Assembly (NCBI GenBank): GCA_023422835.1
Contig: JAFAGI010000007.1
Span: forward strand, 193,135-257,134
From: Bacteroidota bacterium
Lineage (GTDB): Bacteria; Bacteroidota; Bacteroidia; Chitinophagales; Chitinophagaceae
Direction of reading: 5' to 3'
Length of the DNA stretch: 64,000 nucleotides
Part shown: piece after piece, positions 32,873 through 40,726 of the stretch
How positions within the stretch are numbered: position 1 is the stretch's first letter
How the letters are laid out: each line of letters starts with the position of its first letter
Notes under the pieces: generated by a model
The model's database searches: none
What the model saw: the letters and a program-made list of their open reading frames with translations, nothing else
What the model was told of the DNA's origin: nothing
Position numbers and translations under genes: made by a program

Positions 32873-33244
32873 ATGGTAGAAGGAAAACGTCAAAAGCAGG
32901 TAGCAAGTGTAGTTCAACAGGAATTGAATGATATTTTCCGTCACCTGGGCATCAACATGATCCATGGCGGCATGGTATCTATATCTTCCGTAAAAATTAC
33001 ACCTGACCTGCTGGAATCAAGAGTATACCTGAGTTTCTTCCAGATAGAAGATAAGCAACAGGCGTTAAAAACCATTCAGCAAAAAGAATGGGAAATAAAA
33101 AAAGAGCTGGCTGTAAAAGTAAAAAACCAACTCCGAAGAATGCCGGTATTGAAATTCTACGAAGACGATACCCTTGACTATGTATTTAAAATGGAAGAAG
33201 TTTTCGATAAAATAAAAAAAGAAGAAGACAACAACGAAGCGTAA
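32873..33244 (+). CDS. rbfA: Ribosome-binding factor A
   Basis: A 123-residue KH-type protein needed for 16S rRNA 5'-end maturation and 30S assembly. Seen: KRQKQVASVVQQELNDIFRH, GGMVSISSVKITPDLLESRV, YLSFF and VKNQLRRMPVLKFYEDDTLD. Slightly long N-terminus, acidic C-terminal tail. Start is clear. Followed by the permease gene after 27 bases, a common Bacteroidota pairing. Confidence 0.94.
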   Translation: MVEGKRQKQVASVVQQELNDIFRHLGINMIHGGMVSISSVKITPDLLESRVYLSFFQIEDKQQALKTIQQKEWEIKKELAVKVKNQLRRMPVLKFYEDDTLDYVFKMEEVFDKIKKEEDNNEA

Positions 33245-33271
33245 CACTTCTGCGTCCCGGCAGCACACAAT

Positions 33272-34492
33272 ATGAACTTTTTATTTGCATGGCGCTATTT
33301 CAGGTCTAAGAAATCAACCAACGTAATTAATATTATTTCGTGGATCAGTATTATTGCCATCATGGTGGGCACAGCCGCACTGATCGTTGTGCTCAGCGCA
33401 TTCAATGGCTTTGAAGGATTGATCAAATCTATGTACGGTGATTTTTATTCTGATGTAAAAATAATGCCTGCACAAGGAAAGTTTATGGAGATTACACCCG
33501 CACAACTCGCTGCAATCAGGCAAAATAAACTTGTGGATAAAACAAGCCTATTACTGGAAGAAAAAGCGGTATTGGTAAATGGTGAGATACAGACAATTGT
33601 GCTCATAAAAGGCGTAGACAGCAATTACAACCATCTTTCCGGTGTAAAAAATCACCTGGATGCCGCCGGTAATTTTGATCTCGGTACAGTAGATACGCCT
33701 GCCATTGTTCTGGGAGGAGGCATAGAAAACTCCATTCAGTCTTATGTCAACATGGAACATCCGCTAACGATTTATTTACCTAACAGAAATGCATCAAGCT
33801 TTACCGATCTGCAGACTGCCATGAATTCCTTTAACATCAGGCATTCAGCCACATTCAGAATACAGGAAGAGTTTGACAATAAATATGCTTTTACAAACAT
33901 CGGATTTGTCAGGTACATGCTGGATCTGCCGGAAAATGTTTACAGTAATATTGATGTAAAGCTGAAACCCGGCTTCAACGCAGACAAAGTAAAAAAAGAA
34001 TTGAGTGCAGTGTTGGGCAACAGCTATAAACTACAGACAAGGTATGAGCAGAACCAGAGCCTGTACAGTGTGATGCAAATGGAAAAATGGATTATTTACA
34101 TAATCCTCTCGCTAATACTGGTGATTGCCGCTTTTAACATGATAGGTGCACTTACGATGCTGGTACTGGAAAAACGGAAAGATATTGCCATCCTGAAAGC
34201 GCTTGGCGCCAATGATAAGCTGATACAAAATATTTTCCTTTCAGAAGGGTTTTTACTGGCCATTATCGGTGGCGGTCTGGGGATGATAGTTGCATTTATA
34301 GTATGCCTGATACAGATCGTTTATAAACCGGTCAAACTTACCGGTGGATCTTTTCTCGTAGATTACTATCCTGTGAAAATAAATATTTTTGATTTCCTGC
34401 TGGTGGGTGCCACTGTTTTTGTTGTAGCCGTCCTAGCATCGTGGGTACCTGCGAGAAAGGCAGCCACTAAATTCTTCAGTTTAAAAAGCTAA
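33272..34492 (+). CDS. LolC/LolE-type ABC transporter permease (FtsX domain)
   Basis: A 406-residue inner-membrane protein: helix near residue 22-44 (VINIISWISIIAIMVGTAAL), a large periplasmic MacB-type domain (about 48-270), then three helices in the FtsX domain (WIIYIILSLILVIAAFNMIG, ILKALGANDKLIQNIFLSEG, IFDFLLVGATVFVVAVLASW). This is the LolC/E plan for extracting lipoproteins, with the ATPase expected elsewhere. It follows rbfA in an operon and overlaps convergent cinA by 4 bases. Confidence 0.88.
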   Translation: MNFLFAWRYFRSKKSTNVINIISWISIIAIMVGTAALIVVLSAFNGFEGLIKSMYGDFYSDVKIMPAQGKFMEITPAQLAAIRQNKLVDKTSLLLEEKAVLVNGEIQTIVLIKGVDSNYNHLSGVKNHLDAAGNFDLGTVDTPAIVLGGGIENSIQSYVNMEHPLTIYLPNRNASSFTDLQTAMNSFNIRHSATFRIQEEFDNKYAFTNIGFVRYMLDLPENVYSNIDVKLKPGFNADKVKKELSAVLGNSYKLQTRYEQNQSLYSVMQMEKWIIYIILSLILVIAAFNMIGALTMLVLEKRKDIAILKALGANDKLIQNIFLSEGFLLAIIGGGLGMIVAFIVCLIQIVYKPVKLTGGSFLVDYYPVKINIFDFLLVGATVFVVAVLASWVPARKAATKFFSLKS

Positions 34493-35739
34493 TCTTCCAG
34501 GATAAGCTTGCGCAGCATATTGAGCCCGAATTTTATAGCAGCTTCTTTGTTGCGTTGCCTGTTGTACTGAAAACTAAATTCCTCTGCCGCCACTTTTTTA
34601 TTATTGGCTACAGCTATCCACACCGTACCTACAGGCTTGCCTTCAATTCCATCCGGCCCTAAAATACCTGTAGTAGCGATCGTGTAATCACTCTGCATGA
34701 GCTCACGTACGTTTGTCGCCATTTGCGTGGCAACCTCTTTACTCACAACGCCATAGGTTGCGATATCCTCAGGGCTGATATGCAGAACCTGTTTCTTTAT
34801 GTCGTTGGAATAACATACAACGCTGCCAGAAAAGAACTGGCTTGCACCTGCATTTTCTGTAAACATAGCTGCAAGTGCACCGCCCGTGCAGCTTTCAGCG
34901 GTTGAGAGCGTTTTGTTTCTTTGTTTTAAAAGTTCGGCTACGGTCTGGTCAAGGGTTTTATCATCCAGGGTTACCACAACATCTTTAATTGTATGCCTGA
35001 GGTTTTCAAACTGGGTATCTAAAAGGCATTGAGTTTCGGCAGCATCTTCACCTGTAGCTGTCAGCCGCAGCCGCACAGAGCGCACATTCGGCAGATAGGC
35101 AAGCTTAATGTTATTTGGTAGGGCAGCTTCAAAATCTTTTAATCTTTCTGATAAAAAACTCTCGCCGATTCCCAATGTAGTGAGTGTTTTATGAAAAATT
35201 ACTGGCAACTCATATTTTTCCCTAATAAGTGGAATTACATATTCCTGCATGATAGCCTGCATCTCATGCGGAACGCCGGGCATGCTTACAAATATTTTCC
35301 CGTTTTTTCCAAATAGCATGCCGGGTGCAGTACCGTTTTTATTGGGTATTACTTTGCAGACATCCGGCACTTCCGCCTGTTTATAATTAGATTCCAGTAA
35401 AGGTCGGTTAGTTGATTGAAAAATATTTTTTACATGTTGCAAAGTTTGTTCGTCCACAACCATCTTTCCGCCAAAGTAGCTATTCAGCAATGGCTTTGTA
35501 ATATCGTCGGCAGTAGGCCCCAGGCCTCCTGTGATAAGAATAATATCAGAGACACGTGCAGAGTCGTCCAATGCTTCCCAAATATCATCCCATTGGTCAC
35601 CTACCGCAACTCGGTGCCGCATCCACACGCCTATTTTATTGAGCTCAGCAGCAATAAAAGCGCTGTTTGTGTCAATCACCTGGCCAATCAACAATTCATC
35701 TCCTATAGTAATGACGGAGGCGTATATTTTCATTTTCAT
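34489..35739 (-). CDS. cinA: CinA-family nicotinamide-nucleotide amidase
   Basis: A 416-residue two-domain protein. N-terminal MoCF_biosynth/COG1058 domain (ITIGDELLIGQVIDTNSAFI, LITGGLGPTADDITK, GTAPGMLFGKNGKIFVSMPG) and C-terminal amidase domain (STAESCTGGALAAMFTENAG, SVVCYSNDIKKQVLHI, TTGILGPDGIEGKPVGTVWI). It removes the amide from NMN in pyridine-nucleotide salvage and acts as an ADP-ribose pyrophosphatase in some species. The start ATGAAAATG at 35739 is directly preceded by a repeat shared with rlmH. Confidence 0.95.
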   Translation of the reverse strand: MKMKIYASVITIGDELLIGQVIDTNSAFIAAELNKIGVWMRHRVAVGDQWDDIWEALDDSARVSDIILITGGLGPTADDITKPLLNSYFGGKMVVDEQTLQHVKNIFQSTNRPLLESNYKQAEVPDVCKVIPNKNGTAPGMLFGKNGKIFVSMPGVPHEMQAIMQEYVIPLIREKYELPVIFHKTLTTLGIGESFLSERLKDFEAALPNNIKLAYLPNVRSVRLRLTATGEDAAETQCLLDTQFENLRHTIKDVVVTLDDKTLDQTVAELLKQRNKTLSTAESCTGGALAAMFTENAGASQFFSGSVVCYSNDIKKQVLHISPEDIATYGVVSKEVATQMATNVRELMQSDYTIATTGILGPDGIEGKPVGTVWIAVANNKKVAAEEFSFQYNRQRNKEAAIKFGLNMLRKLILED

Positions 35740-35840
35740 GTGTATTTATTTAGTGCGCCGCTTGCGGTTCTTTTTTAATGGTCACATGGAATAGCCCTTA
35801 TTCATTCGCGGTTGATATGCAACATTGCTTATGGCTATTT
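35740..35840. repeat. ~100-bp repeat directly before cinA, copy 1 (paired with the copy before rlmH)
   Basis: Starts at the base next to the cinA start codon. Shares with 40578-40679 a core TTTTTAATGGTC.CATGGAATAGCC.TTATTC and TCGCGGTTG.TATGCA.CAT at roughly 90% identity. The arms AATAGCC (35790-35796) and GGCTATT (35833-35839) can form a 7-bp hairpin, and GCCGC/GCGG lies near the gene. Function unknown. Confidence 0.75.
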
Positions 35841-35936
35841 GCTAATATATTTTCAGAGCAAATGTAGACAAAAAAGAATCGTATTGTTTAGAAAAAACTC
35901 CAACCTACATTCGAAAGAAGCATGTTGCGAATTCTA

Positions 35937-35971
35937 TCACGCAGAGACCGCAAAGGTTCACGCAAAGAAAA
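35937..35971. repeat. CACGCAGAG/CGCAAAG intergenic repeat
   Basis: ATCACGCAGAGACCGCAAAG, GTTCACGCAAAGAAAAA. Related to the units at 23800-23911. Confidence 0.5.
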
Positions 35972-36058
35972 AATATCCATGATGTCAAATGAAAAACACC
36001 TGACACGGAATTTTTTTACTTTTTACCTCTCACTTTTTCACCATTACCCAAACAAGAA

Positions 36059-36080
36059 AGACTGCCTCAAAGACAGTCTC
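36059..36080. repeat. Small hairpin AGACTG/CAGTCT
   Basis: Six-base arms (36059-36064, 36074-36079) around an A/C-rich loop. No long T run follows, so a terminator role is uncertain. Confidence 0.4.
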
Positions 36081-36122
36081 TCCAAACAATGTAATAATAT
36101 ATAGAAACTAAATAATAAAATA

Positions 36123-36139
36123 CCATTGTAAAACAATGG
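36123..36139 (-). terminator. Terminator of the small lipoprotein gene
   Basis: CCATTGT (36123-36129) and ACAATGG (36133-36139), 3-base loop; on the minus strand it is followed by TATTTTATT, 27 bases past the stop codon. Confidence 0.65.
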
Positions 36140-36165
36140 CATTCTATTTAATTTTCTAATGTCAA

Positions 36166-36390
36166 TTAATGAGCAGCTTTAACTGAATCTTTAACTGCTT
36201 CAGCAACTTGTTTTGCTGAATCTAAAGTAGCATCAGTAGCAGCATCTACAGAATCAACCATTGCATTAGCTGAATCAGTAACTGCTTCAGTTTGAACGTT
36301 AGCTACTGAATCAGCAGTATCGTTAGTTGTAGAAGTGTTACAAGCTGCAAAAGTTGCTCCGATAGCTAATACTAAAAATAATTTTTTCAT
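36166..36390 (-). CDS. Small Asp/Ser/Ala-rich lipoprotein
   Basis: A 74-residue lipoprotein: signal MKKLFLVLAIGATFAAC with a clear lipobox, then a low-complexity helical tail in which DS recurs in varied repeats (NDTADSV, VTDSANAMVDSVDAA, TLDSAKQVAEAVKDSVKAAH). The tail is likely an extended or coiled helix in the periplasm. No family recognised. The coding sequence itself is repetitive (TCTACAGAATCA-type stretches). Own terminator downstream. Confidence 0.75.
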   Translation of the reverse strand: MKKLFLVLAIGATFAACNTSTTNDTADSVANVQTEAVTDSANAMVDSVDAATDATLDSAKQVAEAVKDSVKAAH

Positions 36391-36631
36391 TTTTCGTTTT
36401 GTTTTAATTATTAAATTTAATGATTATGCTATTTAATACGGAAAATAAAAAAAGGTAACCCGCTGCCTGAAAAATATTTTTAAAATTTTTTTCAGGTGGT
36501 CTGAAAACAGGCATGTGAGAATAAGTATCTAAACTTCAATTTCTTTAAAATATATTAAATTACCTGTATTAAAAAAAGGTTTGCCAAAATGGGTTACTTT
36601 TACACATCAATTCGTATTAAATAATATCACT

Positions 36632-37204
36632 GTGATACCGGAACTGGACGACAAAGATTTATTGGAAGGCCTGGCAAAGAATGATTCTGCTGCAATAAAA
36701 GAGATTTATACCAAAAATTTCGGCATTATTCAATCCTTTATTATCAACAACAGCGGCACACAGGACGATGCAAGGGATATTTTCCAGGAGGCGATGATTA
36801 CATTGTATGAAAAAGCGAATGATAAGGATTTTGTACTCACCAGCCAGATAAGAACTTATTTGTATTCAGTTGCGAGAAACCTATGGTTGAAAAAACTTTA
36901 TAAGCAAAACAGGTATGTAAGCGCAGAAGTGATGGGACTGGAAGAAGCCATTGCAGTAGAGGATGACCTGGAATTGCACGAGCAAAAAAACGAGGAATAC
37001 AATATTATGATGAATGCGCTCAATAGCCTTGGAGAACCTTGTAAAACTTTGCTTGAAGAATTCTATCTAAACAATAAGGATATGACCGCATTGACTGAGA
37101 TGTTTGGCTACACAAACAGTGACAATGCTAAAAACCAAAAATATAAATGCCTTGTAAGATTGAAGAAACTATTTTTTGCTAATTATCATAATATAAAAGA
37201 GTGA
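36632..37204 (+). CDS. ECF-type sigma-70 factor
   Basis: A 190-residue sigma factor. Seen: region 2 LLEGLAKNDSAAIKEIYTKN, DDARDIFQEAMITLYEKAND, SQIRTYLYSVARNLWLKKLY; then an acidic linker and region 4 LNSLGEPCKTLLEEFYLNNK with NSDNAKNQKYKCLVRLKKLF. I chose GTG 36632 because the first helix of region 2 follows immediately; the in-frame ATG at 36581 would add 17 residues and is an alternative. Its stop overlaps the next gene's start (TGATG), so the two are translationally coupled. Confidence 0.85.
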   Translation: MIPELDDKDLLEGLAKNDSAAIKEIYTKNFGIIQSFIINNSGTQDDARDIFQEAMITLYEKANDKDFVLTSQIRTYLYSVARNLWLKKLYKQNRYVSAEVMGLEEAIAVEDDLELHEQKNEEYNIMMNALNSLGEPCKTLLEEFYLNNKDMTALTEMFGYTNSDNAKNQKYKCLVRLKKLFFANYHNIKE

Positions 37205-38310
37205 TGGACAGAATAAAACTTTTAGAATCCATTGAACGATACCTTAACAATGAAATGAACGAAGAAGAACTGACGAAGTTTGAAGAACTGCGCAAAACTT
37301 CTGCTGACGTTGATATGATGGTAGTAGAACACAGGTTCTTTCTGTCTAAACTGGAGGGATTTGGCAAAAAAAGAAACTTCCGCCTAGCTTTACAGGCTAC
37401 CCACAATCAGCTCGTTTCCGATGGCAAAATCTACGAATTTGAGGCACCTAAACAACCTAAGATTGTAGCGCTTTATAAAAAATATAAAAAAACTACCGGC
37501 ATCGCGGCCTCCATAGCAGGCATTACCGCCCTGCTCATCAGCGGGCTGGTCACTTTTATCTCTCCTCATAAAAATGATGTTAAGATCCAACAACTGAGCC
37601 GTGACATTGCACAAATTAAAAAAACGCAAAATTATCAATACAGGAAATTAAAAGAAGTTGACTCCAAAATACCGGAAGGCGCTGTACTTGCCGGCGGGGG
37701 CTCTGCTTTCCTCATAGACAATGCAGGATACCTCATCACCAATGCTCACGTGCTGAAAGGTACCGGAGCTATCGTGGTTGACAACATGGGTAAAGAATTC
37801 AACACCGTCATCGTTCATGTGGATCATACCAAAGACCTGGCAATTTTAAAGATCAAAGACAACGATTACAGAAATGTAAAAGCGTTGCCCTATTCTTTAA
37901 AACGTAAGAATATGGACTTGGGTGAAGAAGTATTTACTTTAGGATATCCGCGCAACGAGGTTACCTACAACTCAGGATACATTAGCGCACAAACAGGCTA
38001 TGACGGCGATACGTCTTCCTTCCAGCTCTCCCTGCTGGCCAACCCGGGCAACTCAGGCGGGCCGGTTTTTAATAGAAAAGGGGAAGTTGTTGGCGTACTA
38101 AGCACCCGCCAGGCAAAAGCAGAAGGTGTGGTATTCGCTATTAAATCTAACGAAGTATTCCAGGTTATCCGAGACTGGAAAACCAGCGATACAGTTGCCA
38201 ACAACCTGAAACTGCCGATTGTGCAGAACAATAAGCTGATCACAGACAACAGGGTTGAGCTGCTGAAAAAGCTGGATGATTACGTTTTCATGGTAAAAGC
38301 GTACAATTAA
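37204..38310 (+). CDS. Anti-sigma-like membrane protein with a periplasmic trypsin-like protease domain
   Basis: A 368-residue protein. Cytoplasmic residues 1-95 (MDRIKLLESIERYLNNEMNE, EELTKFEELRKTSAD) look like the N-terminal domain of ECF anti-sigma proteins, without a zinc-binding motif. One membrane helix at about 96-118 (GIAASIAGITALLISGLVTF), a short coiled segment, then an S1C-type protease: NAHV (His182), KDLAIL (Asp211) and NPGNSGGP (Ser284), so the catalytic triad is complete. No PDZ domain follows. The gene is coupled to the ECF sigma gene. A single protein could thus hold the sigma factor inside and sense or cut something outside (inference). A GTG one codon earlier is an alternative start. 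Confidence 0.85.
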   Translation: MDRIKLLESIERYLNNEMNEEELTKFEELRKTSADVDMMVVEHRFFLSKLEGFGKKRNFRLALQATHNQLVSDGKIYEFEAPKQPKIVALYKKYKKTTGIAASIAGITALLISGLVTFISPHKNDVKIQQLSRDIAQIKKTQNYQYRKLKEVDSKIPEGAVLAGGGSAFLIDNAGYLITNAHVLKGTGAIVVDNMGKEFNTVIVHVDHTKDLAILKIKDNDYRNVKALPYSLKRKNMDLGEEVFTLGYPRNEVTYNSGYISAQTGYDGDTSSFQLSLLANPGNSGGPVFNRKGEVVGVLSTRQAKAEGVVFAIKSNEVFQVIRDWKTSDTVANNLKLPIVQNNKLITDNRVELLKKLDDYVFMVKAYN

Positions 38311-38327
38311 TATACATGGTTATTGAT

Positions 38328-38357
38328 GTGAGAGTGGGCCCGAAAGGCTCACTTTTT
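38328..38357 (+). terminator. Terminator of the sigma-protease operon
   Basis: GTGAG (38328-38332) pairs with CTCAC (38348-38352), inner GGCCCGAAAGGC-like stem, then TTTTT. Confidence 0.65.
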
Positions 38358-38425
38358 GTATATCCACAATAAACTTTACAACACACGCAACGTCTAAAGT
38401 ATGTAATTTTTACAATCAACCATTC

Positions 38426-38845
38426 ATGAAATCAACTATTATACAATCTCTTTTATCAGCAACCTTTTTCCTATTTTTTCATAATGCGAACAGTCAACAA
38501 ATTGTTGACATTCGATTTAACCTGTATGCCGACAGCGTAAAAACCACGATTGATAATTATATAAATGTAGAAGGAAAACTTTCTAACGGGAGGTATATTC
38601 CTTTAACAGAAAAAGAGATCAGCTTTAGCTCTGACTACGGCAGATGGAAGGGCAACTGCCTGCTGATTGATAAGAAAGACAATCTTAATGCTATAAAAAT
38701 TACTGCTTCACTGAAGTCAAATCCTGAAATTCAGAAATCTACCACAGTCTACGTACAAAAATACGATGATCCGGGCTATTACCTCACAGAACAGGATTAT
38801 ATGAATCAGCTCCGCAAACGGCAGCAACGCAGCCGTAGGTTGTAA
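38426..38845 (+). CDS. Secreted protein of unknown function
   Basis: A 139-residue protein with signal MKSTIIQSLLSATFFLFFHN ending near NSQ, then a beta-rich domain (VDIRFNLYADSVKTTIDNYI, NVEGKLSNGRYIPLTEKEIS) and a basic C-terminus (RKRQQRSRRL). No family recognised. Convergent with nothing; 25 bases before the Nudix gene. Confidence 0.6.
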   Translation: MKSTIIQSLLSATFFLFFHNANSQQIVDIRFNLYADSVKTTIDNYINVEGKLSNGRYIPLTEKEISFSSDYGRWKGNCLLIDKKDNLNAIKITASLKSNPEIQKSTTVYVQKYDDPGYYLTEQDYMNQLRKRQQRSRRL

Positions 38846-38858
38846 CAGCTAAAAAGTT

Positions 38859-38866
38859 TACTTTTG
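38859..38866 (+). promoter_or_regulatory. -7 element TACTTTTG for the Nudix gene
   Basis: TACTTTTG ends 4 bases before the ATG at 38871. Confidence 0.5.
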
Positions 38867-38870
38867 GCTT

Positions 38871-39425
38871 ATGGAAAACCCGTGGAAAATAATATCCGCC
38901 AAAGACTTGTATGATAACCCCTGGATAAAGCTCACCGAGTTCAATGTGGTAAACCCTTCGGGCGGCAAAGGCATTTACGGCAAAGTACATTTTAAGAACA
39001 TTGCCATCGGCATCGTGGCATTAGACCTGTCAAATAATATATACTTGGTGGGCCAGCATCGCTTTACACTGAACAGTTACTCCTGGGAAATTCCTGAAGG
39101 CGGATGCCCGGAACATGAAGCGCCGCTGGAAGCAGCCAGGCGTGAACTTCTTGAGGAAACAGGCTTGCATGCGGCATACTGGCAGGAGTTGATGCGCCTG
39201 CATTTATCCAATTCCGTTACCGATGAGCTGGCAATTGTATATGTTGCAAAAGAGCTTACACAACACGACAATGACCTGGAAGAAACTGAAGATATATCCG
39301 CTGTAAGGATCCCGTTTAGTGAAGCTTTGAATAAAGTATTGGCCGGTGAAATCACGGATGCCATCACGGTTGCAGCTATATTAAAAATGGCTGTATCAGT
39401 ACCCGAACTTAATCAGCCCTCTTAA
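38871..39425 (+). CDS. Nudix hydrolase (ADP-ribose pyrophosphatase-like)
   Basis: A 184-residue hydrolase with the Nudix box GGCPEHEAPLEAARRELLEETG, split here as GGCPEHEAPLEAARRELLEE plus TGLH, fitting GX5EX7REUXEEXGU. The N-terminal part (VVNPSGGKGIYGKVHFKNIA, LVGQHRFTLNSYSWEIPEGG) and the position of the box match ADP-ribose pyrophosphatases, but other nucleotide-diphosphate substrates are possible. The 3' end overlaps the convergent rhomboid gene by 30 bases. Confidence 0.9.
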   Translation: MENPWKIISAKDLYDNPWIKLTEFNVVNPSGGKGIYGKVHFKNIAIGIVALDLSNNIYLVGQHRFTLNSYSWEIPEGGCPEHEAPLEAARRELLEETGLHAAYWQELMRLHLSNSVTDELAIVYVAKELTQHDNDLEETEDISAVRIPFSEALNKVLAGEITDAITVAAILKMAVSVPELNQPS

Positions 39426-40055
39426 AGGCGTTGATCTTACCTTCAGTATAAATTCATTAATCAGGTTGATATCTGCCAGCAAGGCAAAAACCGCAAATGT
39501 GAATATCAGCCCAAAAAATCCGCCGAAAAGGTGCGCTGAGTGGTTGATATTGCCTGCCTGCTTCTTATCAAGATAATAAGAGATGGCAATGTAAATAAAA
39601 CCAAATAAAAATGCAGGCATGTACAATGGTATAAACACAATACCCATGTAATTCATTGGATTGATAAGCATGTAAGCAAATACTACCGCCGAGATTGCGC
39701 CTGATGCCCCCAAGCTCCTGTAATAATAATTGTCGCTGTTTTTACTATAGGAAGGCAGCAGGCAGAAAAACAAAGCGCCAAGATAGAGCAGTAAATACAA
39801 CACAGAGCCCAGTCCGATACCGAATATAGCTTTGAAAACGTCTTCTATTTCCCGGCCGAAAATAAAAAGCGTAAACATATTAAAGAAAAGGTGAGCCATA
39901 TCTGCATGTATAAAGCCGCAGGTAAAAAACCTGTACCACTCTCCCCTTTTTGAAATAGCCGGCGGAAAAAAAATAAGCTTATCCAGTAAATTCTGGTTGT
40001 TGAAAGCCATGAAAGAGATAATACTGGTAATAGCTATAATTATAATCGTGATCAT
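39396..40055 (-). CDS. Rhomboid-family intramembrane serine protease
   Basis: A 219-residue six-helix rhomboid: WYRFFTCGFIHADMAHLFFN, MFTLFIFGREIEDVF, nucleophile SLGASGAISAVVFAY, and His in NHSAHLFGGFFGLIF. Ser-His dyad intact. It is distinct from the rhomboid at 8.2 kb. Followed after 48 bases upstream by rlmH. Substrate unknown. Confidence 0.9.
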   Translation of the reverse strand: MITIIIIAITSIISFMAFNNQNLLDKLIFFPPAISKRGEWYRFFTCGFIHADMAHLFFNMFTLFIFGREIEDVFKAIFGIGLGSVLYLLLYLGALFFCLLPSYSKNSDNYYYRSLGASGAISAVVFAYMLINPMNYMGIVFIPLYMPAFLFGFIYIAISYYLDKKQAGNINHSAHLFGGFFGLIFTFAVFALLADINLINEFILKVRSTPLRGLIKFGY

Positions 40056-40103
40056 TTAGCACGGGATATTTAGGGCAAAATAACAATAAAAATCAAAACC
40101 GAC

Positions 40104-40577
40104 CTAAACATGATGGTATTTTTCATTTTTTAAAATGGTGCAGGCGCGGTAAAGTTGCTCTGAAAGTATCAACCTTACCAGCATGTGCGGGAATACCAGC
40201 CTGGAAATGCTCCAGGTAAAATCTGCTTTTTGAAAAATGGATTGGTCTACCCCGAAAGCGCCTCCAATAAGGAATACCAGGCGCCTTGCCGAAGCATTGG
40301 CTTTATGCTGAATGTAAGCAGCCAGCTCGGGCGACGATAAATTTTTGCCCCGCTCATCCAGCAATACCAAAACATCATCCTGCTGAATGACCGATAACAC
40401 TGATTTGGCTTCTGTTGATTTCAGTTCATCTGCTGACAATGCCGCTGCATTTTTTACAGGGGCAATGATCTTCCATTCCGCAGGAAAATATTTATTCAAC
40501 CTTTTGGTAAAATCTTCCACTCCTTCCCGGATATAAGGTTCATGTGCTTTACCAATAGACAGGAGCAGGATTTTCAT
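40104..40577 (-). CDS. rlmH: 23S rRNA pseudouridine-1915 N3-methyltransferase
   Basis: A 157-residue SPOUT methyltransferase that acts on the intact ribosome. Seen: MKILLLSIGKAHEPYIREGV, VLLDERGKNLSSPELAAYI, LVFLIGGAFGVD and SRLVFPHMLVRLILSEQLYR with the C-terminal KYHHV. Length is typical. Its ATG is directly preceded by the repeat also found before cinA. Confidence 0.96.
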   Translation of the reverse strand: MKILLLSIGKAHEPYIREGVEDFTKRLNKYFPAEWKIIAPVKNAAALSADELKSTEAKSVLSVIQQDDVLVLLDERGKNLSSPELAAYIQHKANASARRLVFLIGGAFGVDQSIFQKADFTWSISRLVFPHMLVRLILSEQLYRACTILKNEKYHHV

Positions 40578-40679
40578 GTGTATAATTTTTAATTCGCCGC
40601 TTTGCCGCTGTTTTTAATGGTCGCATGGAATAGCCTTTATTCATTCGCGGTTGGTATGCAGCATCCTTATGGTTATTCC
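40578..40679. repeat. ~100-bp repeat directly before rlmH, copy 2
   Basis: Partner of 35740-35840. Arms GGAATAGCC (40627-40635) and GGTTATTCC (40671-40679): a 9-bp stem with a G-U pair if read as plus-strand RNA, an A-C mismatch on the minus strand. Starts next to the rlmH ATG. Confidence 0.75.
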
Positions 40680-40726
40680 ATTTATATAAATTTATATTTT
40701 AATAGTTGATACACTTTGCATTGTTT

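Larger units (their letters stand above)
35841..36165. other. Gene-free stretch with a short repeat and two hairpins
   Basis: About 325 bases with no plausible gene. Holds the CACGCAGAGACCGCAAAG repeat (35937-35971), a GACTG/CAGTC hairpin (36060-36078) and the terminator of the lipoprotein gene (36123-36139). Confidence 0.6.

Noticed and set aside
36581..36631. Longer start of the ECF sigma factor at ATG 36581
   Set aside because: The added 17 residues precede the usual start of region 2. It cannot be excluded and is noted as an alternative.
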